From contig NC_079384.1 of NCBI RefSeq assembly GCF_021018895.1, positions 10,587,140-10,651,139 of the forward strand: a stretch of 64,000 nt of DNA. The letters run 5' to 3'. The translations under genes and the position numbers were made by a program. Positions 32,101 to 44,100 of this stretch are shown here, one piece after another (position 1 is the stretch's first letter; the number at the start of each line of letters is the position of its first letter). Source of the stretch: Seriola aureovittata. Lineage: Eukaryota > Chordata > Actinopteri > Carangiformes > Carangidae. The notes below the pieces were generated by a model. It made no database searches and was not told the DNA's origin. It was given only the letters and a program-made list of their open reading frames with translations.

Positions 32101-35100
32101 ACACCATCTGTTCTGCAAATAAGCTCTTTAATCAACTTTCTGTTATGTGTAGTTGTAGTTGTTATGTCTAGTTCAGTACAGTGCTCGCCAGTCAAGTACT
32201 ATATTGAGGTACATGTACTTGAGAGTAACATGAGTGTTTCCCTTTCACATGGCGGCTTTAGTTCGGCTACTTTGCAGATGGAGATTTGACCTAAAACAGA
32301 ATATGATAAACTTTACTTACTTTTAAGTACTTACTTTTTTGGCTTGTGACTTCATACACATAAAACAAACAAACAGTGTGTAGTTGGGGTCAACTTTCAT
32401 TTGTCTATGAGACACATTTCAATAATTGTTCCCAAAGGAGTAAAATTATGTAATATTTTATAGATAACAGCAAAGATTAGCAAAAAAAACCAAAAGAATA
32501 GATATTTGTGGAGAAGAACTTCCTGCTCCATTAATAATCTCATGACCCCTCAGATCTCGTGACCCTTTGGATCGGCCTGACCCTTAATTTGGGAACCACA
32601 GGCCTGAAGTAGTTACAAGTGGCTCCAGTTTGACCAGCTACAACAGTAAAACAATGCTTACACTCGCCACTAGTCACACTAATACTTTCATACGCTTACT
32701 CAAGTAGGAATCTGAATGCAGTACTTTTACATTATGGTACTAGTACTCGTACTTATACAAAAGATCTGAGTACTTCTTCCAGCACGGCCCGTCTGCGTGT
32801 TTGAGCATTGTAAAACACACAAAGCAACTTATTTTGCCGTGGTTGGAGATGCTTTTCCTTGTCTGCTATTGAGGAGTGTTTGTCGAGTTAGACGGTGATA
32901 GTTAAACATGTTCATAAAGATGTCAGCAAGAAGTGACACGTCTCACACCGTGTTTATATCGTCATGCATTGACACAAGCAGTGGGGAAAGCTGTACTGTC
33001 ACACTTAGTTTGCTGGTATAAACTTTGTAATGGCTTCCACACAAACCTCACTGTCCTACTTTCGAACATTATTTCGGCTAAGTTCAGGTCAGATTTCCAG
33101 GAACTGAGCTCAGCTGTTTTAGAATTGACTGTCATGCGTTTTTGAGATCACCCAGAGGGGGTTTGAAAGTGTTTCATAACACCAGACGTTGAGAAATGTT
33201 ATGAACCCAAAAACGAGCATGTCATCCAAGTTTACACACAAAGACCATCCAAAGTGGAAGTGTTAAGAGTTATCTCCCCGCAGCACACACCCAAAATGTG
33301 TCAGTTTTGCCTGTGCATGTGTACGTGTTTTTAATATTTTTATATATGTATAAATCTGTCTGTTGCCACAGGTTTGTGTGCAGCAGGAAGTGGGTGTGGC
33401 TCAGTGCTCATGAAGCTGCTTTAACAGGAAGCAGTGCAGCATTCATAGTCAGATTAGACTTCTTTCCTGTGCCCTTCACTTTTCTTTTTTTCTTTTTTTG
33501 GCCAAGGCGGTGATACTTTAATGAGAGCACATCTCTGTGGGAGAAAGCTGCACACAACGCAGGAACAAATGATTAACTGAGAAAATATTTAGCAGAATAA
33601 TCAATCATAAGAGGGATGATTAGCTGCAGTGCTACTTTCTATACTTTTACCTATGAGTCTTTTGTAAGGATGAATGTGGATATTGACATAGAGCAGCAGT
33701 GTAATAACTGGCCCTGGTGTCATTCAAATCAAAGATACATCAGATGACTTCCTGCTTCCTGACTGCTTGACCTCAATTTGTCATTTGATTCCACCAGATG
33801 AACTGTAGGTGGAAAAACAAACGGCTTCACTGTCTCCAATAGTCAAGAGCAAAGTGACACAAGAAATTGAGCTCACAGAAGAAGCAATTACTTCTCTCTC
33901 ACATGTTCACACGTCTGTCTAATACTCTTCCCTTCTTAGTCTTTAAGAGGCAGCTCACCTGGAGTGAATAGGAATCATGTTTTCTCACCAACTCTAATGT
34001 TCATGCAGCTAGTTTTAGTTTTATTTTTCCAGGTTTTGAGATATGTCTCTCAGATTTCTGCTTCCACCCTAATGCAATGGATGTGATTTACATTTTCGTT
34101 TTCTACTTTCCACTGAAGAAGTAGCGCCTGTGCCAAATGTTCACAGTGAGATCTGCAGATTATTCACAGCTACAGGGACTTTTTTTTTCACCCTGGAAAG
34201 ACACTTTTTGTTTAATTTTTAGCCATTCTAGCAGTACTGCTCTAATGATGGCAGTGCTGGTTGGTCAGTAGGCAAACCGCTTTGATCCAGACTGAAGTAT
34301 CTCTTCAGCTGTTGGTTGGACTGTCTGTAAATTCTGCACAAACATTCATGGCCCACAGAGGATGAATCCCAATGATAGCACTTAGCTAGCACCCCCCATG
34401 AAGTTAACATTTTTGGCTTTTTGACGCCCTTGTTGAGCCTCAGTTGTTACCATGTTTCCTTACTAACACGCTAAACAAAGATGGTGATCATGGTAAACAT
34501 TATACCTGCTTAGCATCAGCATATTATCATTGTTACTGTGATTATCGTAGCGTGCGCGCTCCTGTCTCAGCCTCACAGAGTCCCTAACATGGCCGTTAAC
34601 TCTTAGCCTTAATTAAATGTACTTTTTCAATATTGTGAAAACTACATATAAAAAATTCTGTTTACCTCCACTGTATTGGAGTGAAGACAAAACTGTCAAA
34701 AACTGGACAAATTAAACCAAAAATATTTGCATGGCCACATACAATGTTTTTTTTAGTAATCTTGGTGAGCCAATCCTCTAAATGTTAAGCTGATGTGAAG
34801 ATCTTGACAAACATCAGGAAATGAATATTTCTGCTGACCGCAAATAATCACCATCACCGTGATCCCCTCAGTGACTCTCTCCCTCCTCCCTCTCCTCCCT
34901 CAGGTGGGAGACCGTGTCATCACATTGAGCCGCAGTGGCATGTGGCAGGAAGTGGTCGTTGTGTCCGCCGACCACACCTTCCCCATGCCTGAGCAGATGA
35001 GCTTTGAGGAAGGAGCCGCTCTTCCTGTTAACTACATCACCGCCTACATGATGCTGTTTGAGATGGCCAACGTGAGGCCAGGAAAGAGCATTCTTATACA

Positions 35101-38100
35101 CATGGCCGCAGGTAAGATGCATACAGTATATACAGTACATATAGCTTTCTCAAATGATCAGTGTCAATTAAAACTGACAATATAATAATTAGATGTATTA
35201 TGTATATTATTATGTTTTATTAGTTATGATAAATCCAGTAATAAAAATATAAATAATAAATAAGTTGTTTGTCATTTATCTGGCAAAAAAATGCCATAAA
35301 ATCAAGCAAAGTGAAGATATATTCTTTTTTTCTTATTTTCTTTTCTTGAAAATTGTGATGAGCAAATTTTTTTTTCATGGAGTTTCATGGAGAAATGAAT
35401 CAAAGTTGTGATTTTAAACATGACTCATCTCCTCAAACGTGCTGCAAGGTTGGGCAGACAGCCTCCCCTGTGATTTAATTGTTTCAGTGTAATAAACCCA
35501 ACAAACATCTCCCCCAGTCTCCCGGGCAACATGTGAAGAGTAACAAAGCTCCAGGTCACTAATCACTCCTCTGAATGCAGCCACATTTCTGTGCTGAAAA
35601 ATTATCAGCCGAGAGACCATCGGTCACAGGTGAGGATGTAGTGTGCAGGCACGGTTGCTTTGGCAACAGCTGACATTTCAAAACGGGGCTCCAGCACCGT
35701 AACAAGCAAATATGTCTCATTTCCTATGTGTGTTCAGGTGTTTAAATAAACAAGGTGTTAGTAGCATTAAAGTAATCAGAACAGGATCAGAATTATTACG
35801 ACTTTAGCCACCAAGCTGTAGCAAAATGTCCACTGATGTTAAGTTTTAGATAAAATCTGAATAAAGTCCTGTTTGAACATTACCTGTGACTTACTGCTAT
35901 TTTAACAATGTTTAAACCTGAGACACACGCTCAGATGTTCCTTACACCAAAGACAGTTCAGTTGTTTAACCATGGAGATTTCATGAGCTAAAACAGAAAA
36001 GTATATTTTCTCAGGAGTGATTGTGTCTTTTCTTCTTCTTTCACTCTCGAAGTCAAGATTAAAGCGTTAATAGATGCTGCTCAGGATATGACAGCCACTC
36101 GTAGTCCAAGTATACAGATCAACTTTTGTCAGCATCTCAACATCCACCATCACGCTCTAGTGCTCTTCTGTGTCCATGCTTCAGTGTTGAGTGGGTGGTT
36201 GTCAGCTGACCTGTATGAATCAGCCACACGAGGCCAGGGTGAAGAAGAGGACATGGAGGATTAGTGTTCATCCAGCACTCCCAGGCGGTCATCATTTTTG
36301 AAAAAAGATAAAGAAAAAAATGCTACAAAGCCATAGAGACCAGGAAGTGCTGTTTGCTAGTTCAGGTGTTTGTTCCTCAGTCTTCCAAGAAGTCACCCAC
36401 CCTAAGATCGCTTCGCTTCAATTCCACTACCGCCCCTGGAGTTATTAGAAATGAAATTTACCCCAATCCCACCGCTGTTAAGGTTTAATCTATCATCTAT
36501 GGGTGACATTTTAAACCCTTTAAATCCAGTTTCCACTTGTATATAAAAGTCTTGTGTATATATAATGGTATGTGTATAATATAAACATACTCTATACTTC
36601 TCTGTATGTCAGTTATCTTTAAAAGGAGAAGAGGAAAAATGGATTGAAGTTTTTCAGATCACTCAATGAAGGAATCTGTGTTGCTTTACAGTCCTTGTTG
36701 AAGATAGTGGAAAGATATGTTCAATCAACTCTCTTATTTATTAGGTGCTTATTAAATCAGGTGTGAGTCAGGCAGGAAGTAGCTGTACTCAGTCATTCTT
36801 TCTATGAGATCAGCACTGTGCTAACGCAGCACTTAAAGCCAGTGTAATTTTATTGTCTGATGATTAAATCACTGAGAGGGACCACACAGAAGGTCTGATG
36901 CTGAAAGTGAAAATAAAACCCGACTGTTGCTACTGTTCTCAAGTCTGTTTGTGCTACTGTCTGCACATCTGTAGGTGGCGTGGGTATTGCTGCTACCCAG
37001 CTGTGTCAGACGGTGCAGGATGTGACTGTGTTTGGCACAGCGTCAGCCTCCAAGCATGAAACCATTGCTCAAGGTGGGGTAACTCACCCCATTGACTACC
37101 GCACCAAAGACTATGTGGAGGAAATCCGCAAAATCAACCCAAAGGGTGAGAAAAAGAGACTCCTGTCAACTTCTTGTTCTGCACACTCTAGTGTTTAAGC
37201 ACAAAAACCTCGAAGCCTCACCTTTCTTTCCTCGCCAGTCTTTTGTGTCTTCGATATGAAAATTGATACAGAGACATAAGAAGCTCTTCACCTTCACCCT
37301 CCAGTCCCATCCTTTCCCTGTTTTATTATGTCTCCCTGCAGGTGTGGACATCGTCCTCGACCCACTCGGTGGCTCAGACACCCAGAAAGGCTTTAGTTTG
37401 TTGAAACCATTGGGAACGCTTATAGTCTTTGGTAAGACATTTAGAAACAGAATGTGCGTTAATGTTTTTGTACTTTTGGTTTGTTTTTGCTGGAATGACT
37501 TGAATTTTATCCCATTTAAATCATAGTAATGGTGTTTTCCATAATCTTAAAACTGAAAGGACATGCAATAATGATTAGGTATGAGATTTGACATAGTAGC
37601 TGATACAGTATCTCTTACTCTCAGGCCTCCCAAAGGGATATTATTAAAAAAAAATTTAAAGAAAGGAGCAAAATATATTTTTTCCTCCAACACAAGCTAT
37701 TTAATTTGTACAAATATGATAAAATATGGGTCATTGTAATGCTGTCCCTGTCTTTTCCCCACATGTCTCCCTTCATATATTTAAAATCAGAGTCCTACAA
37801 TCAGCTCTAACCAGTAACCAGAGATCCTCAGACTAAGTGTCTAAATGTCCCACTTGGATACTACACACTAATTCTAACCAGGTTTTGATGGTGTGGTGTT
37901 AATGGGCACTATCGTCTCACAATGAAAGGATATGGATGAGCTTCTCGCAGCTGGAAAAAATGAAAACAAAGTGCAGACTTGTTTTTATATTTCCTTTTTG
38001 TTAAGTTTAATTGGAATTCCAAGGTCACAGTTTGACATTTGTTAGGGCACATGTTGTTTCTTTTATACTAGCTGTGCCCCAAGGTAGTGTACACCAATAT

Positions 38101-40480
38101 TATATCCGGTAAGTTTGCAAAAAGACAAAAACAATATCAAGAAAAAGGCACCACTAAACAGATTTCTTCTCTGTGTGATTTCCTATTCTATTCCGTAATT
38201 CCAGGTGCGGCCAATTGTGTGACGGGCCAGAAGAAGAACCTGTTGGCCATGGCAAAGACCTGGTACAACCAGCTCTCTCTTAACACCCTGAAACTGATGC
38301 AGGCCAACAAAGCTGTCTGTGGCTTCCACCTGGGCTACATCACTGACGAGGAGCTAATCAGCAGGTGTATGTTCAAGCTGCTGGAGCTCTACAGGCAGGG
38401 AAAGATCAAGCCCCGCATCGACTCATGCTATCACTTTGAGGAGGTTAGTTTGATCATGTTCACTGTAAATCTTCTACTGCTAAAAGTTACCACTATGGTG
38501 GCATGCCAGATAGCACTGCTTGGGTATCTACCACTACTAATCTGCTGTGTCTCTTTAGCTGCAGCCAGCTGCCAGTTACCTTAGCTTAGCATAAAGAGTG
38601 GAAACAGCCATCTTTTACTCCACTACATTTCTGAAGGAAATATTGCAGCTTTTTCCACCACATGTATCTGACAGCTGTAGTTGCTACTACAGGTTAGAAT
38701 ATTTGCATGCAAAACATATGAAGAATATATTGAATATCATGCTTTGCTATAAATTAAACTACTCAACAGTAAACACAAGTAGAGCTTAAACTAATTTGAT
38801 AACTAAAAGAGTTAAAAATTAGCTCCACCTCAACCAACTCCAACATAAAAATGCTGCTTAGACATTAATGCATGAGTAATACAGCTAATGATATAAATAT
38901 ATAATAATGTATATAACAGTTGCACAGACCATTTTTCTGCATTGAGTACTTTTACTTTTAATACTTCAAGTGCATTTTCCTGATTGTACTTACATACTTT
39001 TACTAGAGTGATATTTTCAATGGAGGTATTTTTACAGTGTGGTATTACTATTTAAGGAAAGGATCTGAATACTTCCTCCATCACTGTGGACAGTATTCAC
39101 AGACATGAGATGCAGTAAAACAGAAGCTCCACTGAAGCTTCTCCTGCATCCCAACCTGAAAAAAACCCTCCTCCCGGTGTTTTCCTCTTTTCCATCAATG
39201 ATGTGCTGTGGTAGATGTGGTAGATGAGATGGTACTAGGTGCTAGGTGACGATCTTAATTGTTGCCGTGGCATCCACTACTAGCGGGGATGTCTGATCCA
39301 CTACTAGCGGGGATGTCTGAGTTTCTCTGACTGGTTTCAAGGATAGGCCGGAGTATGATGCAAGACAATCCTGGCTGTGCGTCTGCGAGCAAGATACAGA
39401 CAATAACTGAGGCAGGAAATAATAGGAAGTGCAGATGATTTATGGCACAGATACAGAGCAGAGATATCCATTGTTTTTATTTCATTAATCCTTCCTCCCC
39501 ATGACTCATCAGTCCTTAGTGCGTGTTCATGTAGTCACTGCAAAAGAAAATATAATCTGGATATGCTGCTGTTTTGGTTTGGTTATTTACACTGTAGATG
39601 TAGAAAAACACAGCATATCAAAGGGATGACATGTTTAGTGAAAACACATTTTTCCTGGTCTGGTTTCTGTGGTCTCAAGATGGTAAAAATATGGACAGAA
39701 AAAAACATAACATTTAACAATTAAAATCTTTAAAACCTATATTACATTAAACAAAACAAATCCGTCTAAACTACAACAATAACTTGGCTTAACCTGACTA
39801 ACTGATGACTCAAGGAACCTGTTTTTGTTGGTTTTTTAAAAGCTTTTCTTAAAGCTGCTCTAATCAGTGTTAGACATGGATCGAGTGATTATGTCTCATG
39901 TAAAACAGCTCAATTTACTGATCATTTTAGCATCTTTTGGCTCATTGTTTTTACAACCTACAACTTTACTGTTTTGAGTCATTCTCATCAGCATCATTTC
40001 CAAAGCCATCAGGCATCCCCGTGCCAAACAACCACTGGATACTGTTAGCTACCATAGCGAAATAAGCAACCATGAGCTAAAATGCTATATTGCCTTTTAT
40101 GGTGAATATATGTTAATTTTGTGTTCAGTCAGACACCTTTGACCTGTCCTTTAAAACAAATTCTCTTGTTTTTGCTTTTTCACAAAGTTAGTGGCAAAAT
40201 TCTGAACAGATTTTGGACATTACAGTGAGAGATATGCTCTTATTTTAGGCGGAAAATTAACTTTTGTGCACATCCTGTCTTTCTTCAGGTAACTGATGCC
40301 ATGAGGCGCATGCACGAGCGCCAAAATATTGGGAAAGTCATCCTTCTTCCTGAACCCAAGAAGCAGGAAGAGAAACCAAAGTCCAACGCTGAGCCGGGAG
40401 AGAATGTGGAAAAAAGTGAAGCTGATGTCAGTGAGAAGAAAGAGGAGGCCACAGAGGAAGTTAAAGCAGAGAAGGATTGA
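28743..40480 (+). CDS. vat1: vat1, synaptic vesicle membrane protein VAT-1 homolog
   Basis: Six coding exons: 28743-29126, 34904-35111, 36975-37145, 37342-37431, 38205-38443 and 40289-40480. They give 427 residues with consistent phases (0,1,1,1,0) and GT-AG introns. The protein belongs to the zinc-less medium-chain dehydrogenase/quinone oxidoreductase family. By family knowledge it binds NADPH, is found on vesicles and the outer mitochondrial surface, and opposes mitofusin-driven fusion. Visible motifs are ACGLNFAELLGRQGLYD, RSGMWQE and NYITAYMMLFE. The Rossmann turn is MAAGGVGIAATQL (GGVG at 198-201), followed by VFGTASASKHE, THPIDYRTKDY, VDIVLDPLGGSDT and AVCGFHLGY. Residues 1-45 are Q/E/P-rich low complexity. 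The last 40 or so are Lys/Glu-rich, making it longer than mammalian VAT1 (about 393). The sequence fits VAT1 better than VAT1L. Confidence 0.96.
32175..32790 (+). repeat. Dispersed teleost repeat, family F, split by an insertion
   Basis: The left half (about 32175-32310) has gtcaagtactatattgaggt and ctactttgcagatggag. The right half (about 32620-32785) has gaccagctacaacagtaaaa, aatgcagtacttttac and gatctgagtacttcttccag. Both halves align in order with 38610-39092. The 310 bp between them holds a different repeat, with gtgtgtagttggggtcaact, ctcatgacccctcagatc and gggaaccacaggcctgaag. A related fragment may lie at 54061-54155. Confidence 0.55.
34440..34620 (+). repeat. Dispersed teleost repeat, family A (copy 2)
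   Basis: Contains aaagatggtgatcatggtaa, tacctgcttagcatcagcat, cagcctcacagagtcccta and aactcttagcctt. It is in the same orientation as the copy at 620-935. Confidence 0.65.
34904..35111 (+). CDS. vat1: vat1 coding exon 2
   Basis: 208 bp after a strong pyrimidine tract (ctcctccctcag), with donor GCAG-GTAAGA. It encodes VGDRVITLSRSGMWQEVVVV onward to ILIHMAA and the first base of Gly198. The phase is 0 in and 1 out. Confidence 0.96.
35112..36974 (+). other. vat1 intron 2, 1,863 bp
   Basis: A/T-rich non-coding DNA. I recognise no repeat family or RNA gene in it. Confidence 0.8.
36975..37145 (+). CDS. vat1: vat1 coding exon 3
   Basis: 171 bp, acceptor ctgtag and donor GTGAGA, phase 1 to 1. It encodes the Rossmann-fold nucleotide-binding turn GGVGIAATQLCQ and continues through VTVFGTASASKHE, GGVTHPIDYRTKDYVEEIRK and INPKG. 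Confidence 0.96.
37342..37431 (+). CDS. vat1: vat1 coding exon 4
   Basis: 90 bp after a short 196-bp intron, with donor GTAAGA and phase 1 to 1. It encodes VDIVLDPLGGSDTQKGFSLL and KPLGTLIVFG. Confidence 0.96.
38205..38443 (+). CDS. vat1: vat1 coding exon 5
   Basis: 239 bp, acceptor aattccag and donor GAG-GTTAGT, phase 1 to 0. It encodes AANCVTGQKKNLLAMAKTWY, AVCGFHLGYITDEELISR and LYRQGKIKPRIDSCYHFEE. The open frame reads on into the intron, where it soon enters a family C/F repeat. Confidence 0.95.
38555..38615 (+). repeat. Dispersed teleost repeat, family C (short fragment)
   Basis: Reads gctgcagccagctgccagtt, then accttagcttagcataaaga and gtggaaacag. This matches the central part of the family C copy at 48935-49315. 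Confidence 0.6.
38610..39092 (+). repeat. Dispersed teleost repeat, family F (fuller copy)
   Basis: Has ttttactccactacatttct, ctgacagctgtagttgctac, attagctccacctcaacc, gagtacttttacttttaata and ggatctgaatacttcctcc. The wording and order match 32175-32790. I recognise it from memory as very abundant in teleosts. Confidence 0.65.
39272..39319. repeat. Perfect 24-bp tandem duplication
   Basis: The unit begins atccactactagcggggat and ends gtctg. It occurs twice without a mismatch (39272-39295 and 39296-39319), so the duplication is recent. Confidence 0.95.
40289..40480 (+). CDS. vat1: vat1 coding exon 6 (terminal)
   Basis: Acceptor tttcttcag; 63 codons, then TGA at 40478-40480. It encodes VTDAMRRMHERQNIGKVILL, the end of the conserved domain. 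This is followed by a Lys/Glu-rich tail (PKKQEEKPKSN through EVKAEKD) with no obvious membrane segment. Confidence 0.95.
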   Translation, partial: VTDAMRRMHERQNIGKVILLPEPKKQEEKPKSNAEPGENVEKSEADVSEKKEEATEEVKAEKD

Positions 40481-41160
40481 GTAAGAGTGTTTATTTGAAT
40501 AGTATTTTTAAACACTTCCTCAACGAGTTTCCATATGGTTTGATTGTCAAAAAAAAGAGAAAGGAAATTAGGAGAAAAAACAAGATGCCATGAATTCTTT
40601 GTCAGTATTTTGAAATGTTTCTAAAGTTTTGTTGTGCAATATGTCTATGGTGTGGTGTCTATGTTGGCAACACAAGTTCACTGTATTCTCATACATTACC
40701 AAAGGAATAATGTATTGTGATTACAGATGATAACAACTCAACAACAGCTCTAACATGATATGATACCTGTAATAACAACAAACCAGGGCCAGTATGTATA
40801 AAACTTTTAAGAAATGGTCCCAAGAGTGGTCTTATACTTCTTATTGGTGCACAGCTTTATGCTCAGCTTGTTATGATTAAGACTCATCATGCATTGTAGC
40901 TAACATGATATATGCTTCATTATATTGCAGAATGCAAAGGAAAGGCATATAAGAGCTTTGTGTGTGATTCAGTGATCTGATAATCATCAAGAAAAAGACA
41001 AATAAGGAATGCAAAAATGGAGCGCTTCCATAAAATGTTTACTGGCAAGTTCATAAACTTCTATAACATTGAAATCTACAATAATATGAAATTTTGATTG
41101 TATTCTTGCTGAATCCATGAACGTTTTCTTCTTCTCTAGTATTCTTTGGAATAAAAGCAA
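40481..41160 (+). other. vat1: vat1 3' untranslated region (candidate)
   Basis: A/T-rich sequence after the stop. The first good polyadenylation signal I see is AATAAA at 41150-41155, giving a 3' UTR of roughly 690 bp if used. Confidence 0.5.
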
Positions 41161-44100
41161 AATGACTTAATTCACAGAATTGTGACACATGTAAGATCAA
41201 ACAGATTCTCTGACTGGCCTTATACATACTGGCTCTGGTTCTGTTGTCATCAAACGTGTCAGAAAAAGACGAGTCTGTATATAAACGTTAAATACATTTC
41301 CAGTTCTTGGTCTGGTGGTCGTTTCTTTTTCTTCTGTTTTTCTTCCATCAGTATCATCCTTAAAATCTGGCCAAGTAATTTGAATGTAGTCAGAATGCAT
41401 GACTTAAGCTTTGGCCATTTCTTGCGACCTGTTACAGATTATTAATTTAATGTAAGTAACTAGTAACTGTAATAGATCAAATTCTGTAATTTACCCACCC
41501 AAGTGTGTTTTATCAGTGTAGAAGTAGTTAGAAATAGCAGCAGTTAACCTTAGTCTAGTTTAACAGATTGAGATGCATTAATGAAATGTCTGTAACGATG
41601 TGGGTGAAAGTGTCTTTTCGCATGCTCTCCTCTTTGATGAGTGTTGTTAGACAATAGTCTCTTTTGGCTGTGAGGAACGCCCTGGTCAGTATCTTACTGC
41701 ACTTTTCTCACTTATTTGTGCCAAATTTAAGCCTTTCACCACCGCCATCACGTCAACTGTGAATAACATTTAGCGGGACTCCCCCGCCTTGGCAATCACT
41801 AGTGTGTTTCCTTCCAAACAATGTCAGGCTGAACTTGAGCTAAAACTGTTTGTGAAAGCAGGTTTTCTTCCCTCGAGTTTGCCCTGTGGATTCGCCGCTT
41901 TCCTAAGTCTTTTCTTGCCTCCTGAAAATCAAAGTGAACAGTGCTAGGTTCATAGAACCACAGTACAAGATGTGGTGCTTAGCGATTCCTCCACAGGGGA
42001 GTAGGTTAAAGAGTTGAAAAGAAAAAGTGCGATCATGCTTTGCTTTCATCTCCAACTTGTCCTAATCATGCTTCTATTGTTGTGCACTTTCTTTTTCTGT
42101 GCTCAGCCAATATTCATTTTTGAAGCTCTCACAGCATATAGTGAAGGATTATTAAGCTTCAGTTTTAGATAGCGTATAATAGTGGAGTTCGGGCTCAGTA
42201 ATTCAAATGTTTTGTCCAGCTGTGGGTGTAATTCAATGCGGTGACGCAGAAGACGCTCCCGGAGCACAAGAAAGAGTTTCCCCTCCATCCACACTAGACC
42301 AGCTCCTCACATTCCTCTCTCTACCCTCTGTCCTGCTTTCTGTCTCTCTCTGATCCCTCCCTCTCTCTCCAGCACACTCTGTTTTGATTTCTAAACAATA
42401 CTTGTAACAAAGTTTCACATGTCATGCTTTATTTACATTTGTGACATTTTTGCTTTTCTTTTGGACACTTTGACAAGTATTGTTAAGTTTGGCCAGGTTT
42501 CCCTCTCACAGTATGAAGTAAGACCTGATGTGGAATTTCAGTGGGAACTGGAGTCTGCTAATTCCTCTCTGCAAATATTTATATAATAATTATATCAAAG
42601 ACGTGCTATTGCATTCAAATGTAAACAGTCAGGGAATATTGCAGCTACATTTTGTTTTTGTGCCAAAATGTAACCTTCAAAATCTAAAATGTGAGACAAG
42701 CGTTTCCCATAACATCTGACATCAATATGCTGTAACTGATGTATATGAATGAGTATTCACTCATGCAGCGAGGGACATCTAGTGGTCCATTAAAAACTGT
42801 GCCTTGTTAAAAGTGAAACATCATGAAATACGCAGGTTTCCAAGGTAATTACAGTTGATCCTCCACAGTCTGGACTAATGTTTTATTCATCAAAATAAGA
42901 TGTTACATTTGTTTAATGAATGCCTTAAAAAGTCAAAATCCTTTGAGTCAAAAGAAAATGTTAAAGAAGTATTCAGACACACTTTAATTTTTGTGAATTA
43001 TTTTACTTTAGCTTTCTTTTTTATTTTTTTATAACTTTTACTAAAAGTAACTATGTTGTTACACATGAGGTTCTGAACAGGTTTCTTGTCTCAAGTGTTG
43101 AAAGATTTGATGTGTGACCACATTCGTGATAGAACAATGCTGCCTTTATTTCATTTTTATACACACTTCATGCACACTTGCATTGACTGTCTGTGTTCAC
43201 ATGGCACTAACCTGCCTGTATTATTAAAGTGTTACTATGTATCTTCATCTAAGCTTGTGAACTGGTGAATCTCTTCCTTAATGGTTAAAAGGGGCTTTAA
43301 GGAGATTATGATGAGATTTTGTTGACTTCTACAATTAGTGTGATTTTCACTGTGAGTGAGGTAATGTTAAATCCTAAGGTTAACTGAGTCCACGCTAAAC
43401 AACAGGTTACAAAACTATATTATATATTGAGTTGCTATTGAAATCAAGCCCCACTCCACTTGTGATTGGTGCAGTGATCCCAGATCAACAAAATGGAAAA
43501 GTGCGGCCAAGAAAACAAACCGCAGGTGTGATAACAGTTAATAATAAATAATAAAACAGAAGCAGTTTTTATCTGGTTGAGCATTATCCTCAAATATGCA
43601 CGGCAACCAGCAGGGGTCCTCCTATTTACATGTATGTAGAGCAGAGTCTCAGCGACTGACAGCTGTTCGATTATCCTGTTCCCAAAGGACCTTGCTGATG
43701 AATTATGACTCATTTACTCCAAATCACATAGTTCATGTTACTACAGAGCCATCAATTTTTTAAAACACAAATAATTATCAACAATATTATATCTTATGAG
43801 CTGTGTTAAGTAAAACTGGATGGGGATTGTTGTAGTTATACATGAGTTGAATAAGCAACAGAGATTTTTGGCTTTTCATAAGCAAGTTGCTGCGTTCCTG
43901 TGTCGCCACTGTCAGTGCAAAAGTATCAGGCCTGTCGAGACCAATCTGAGAAGCTAAAGTTTCTTTATCTGATCTCGACATGTCTGCTCAAGTATCTCTG
44001 ATTTATCTCCCTGTTCTGCCTGAAAAAACAACTCTTGTGAGGAAGCCCCAATGACCAGCTAATGATCATGTATGAGGGATGTGGGATGTTTTTTGGCCGA

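Larger units (their letters stand above)
29127..34903 (+). other. vat1 intron 1, 5,777 bp
   Basis: Non-coding. It includes an 18-bp T run near 31570, a split family F repeat at 32175-32790 and a family A repeat at 34440-34620. The rest is A/T-rich without recognisable features. Confidence 0.85.
38444..40288 (+). other. vat1 intron 5, 1,845 bp, repeat-bearing
   Basis: Begins with a family C fragment and a family F repeat less than 200 bp from the donor. These are followed by a perfect 24-bp tandem duplication at 39272-39319. The remaining 900 bp are A/T-rich and featureless. Confidence 0.85.

Noticed and set aside
38444..38584. Continuation of the vat1 exon 5 frame into the intron
   Set aside because: The conserved protein resumes exactly at exon 6 (VTDAMRRMHERQ) after donor GTTAGT. 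The read-through enters a dispersed repeat.
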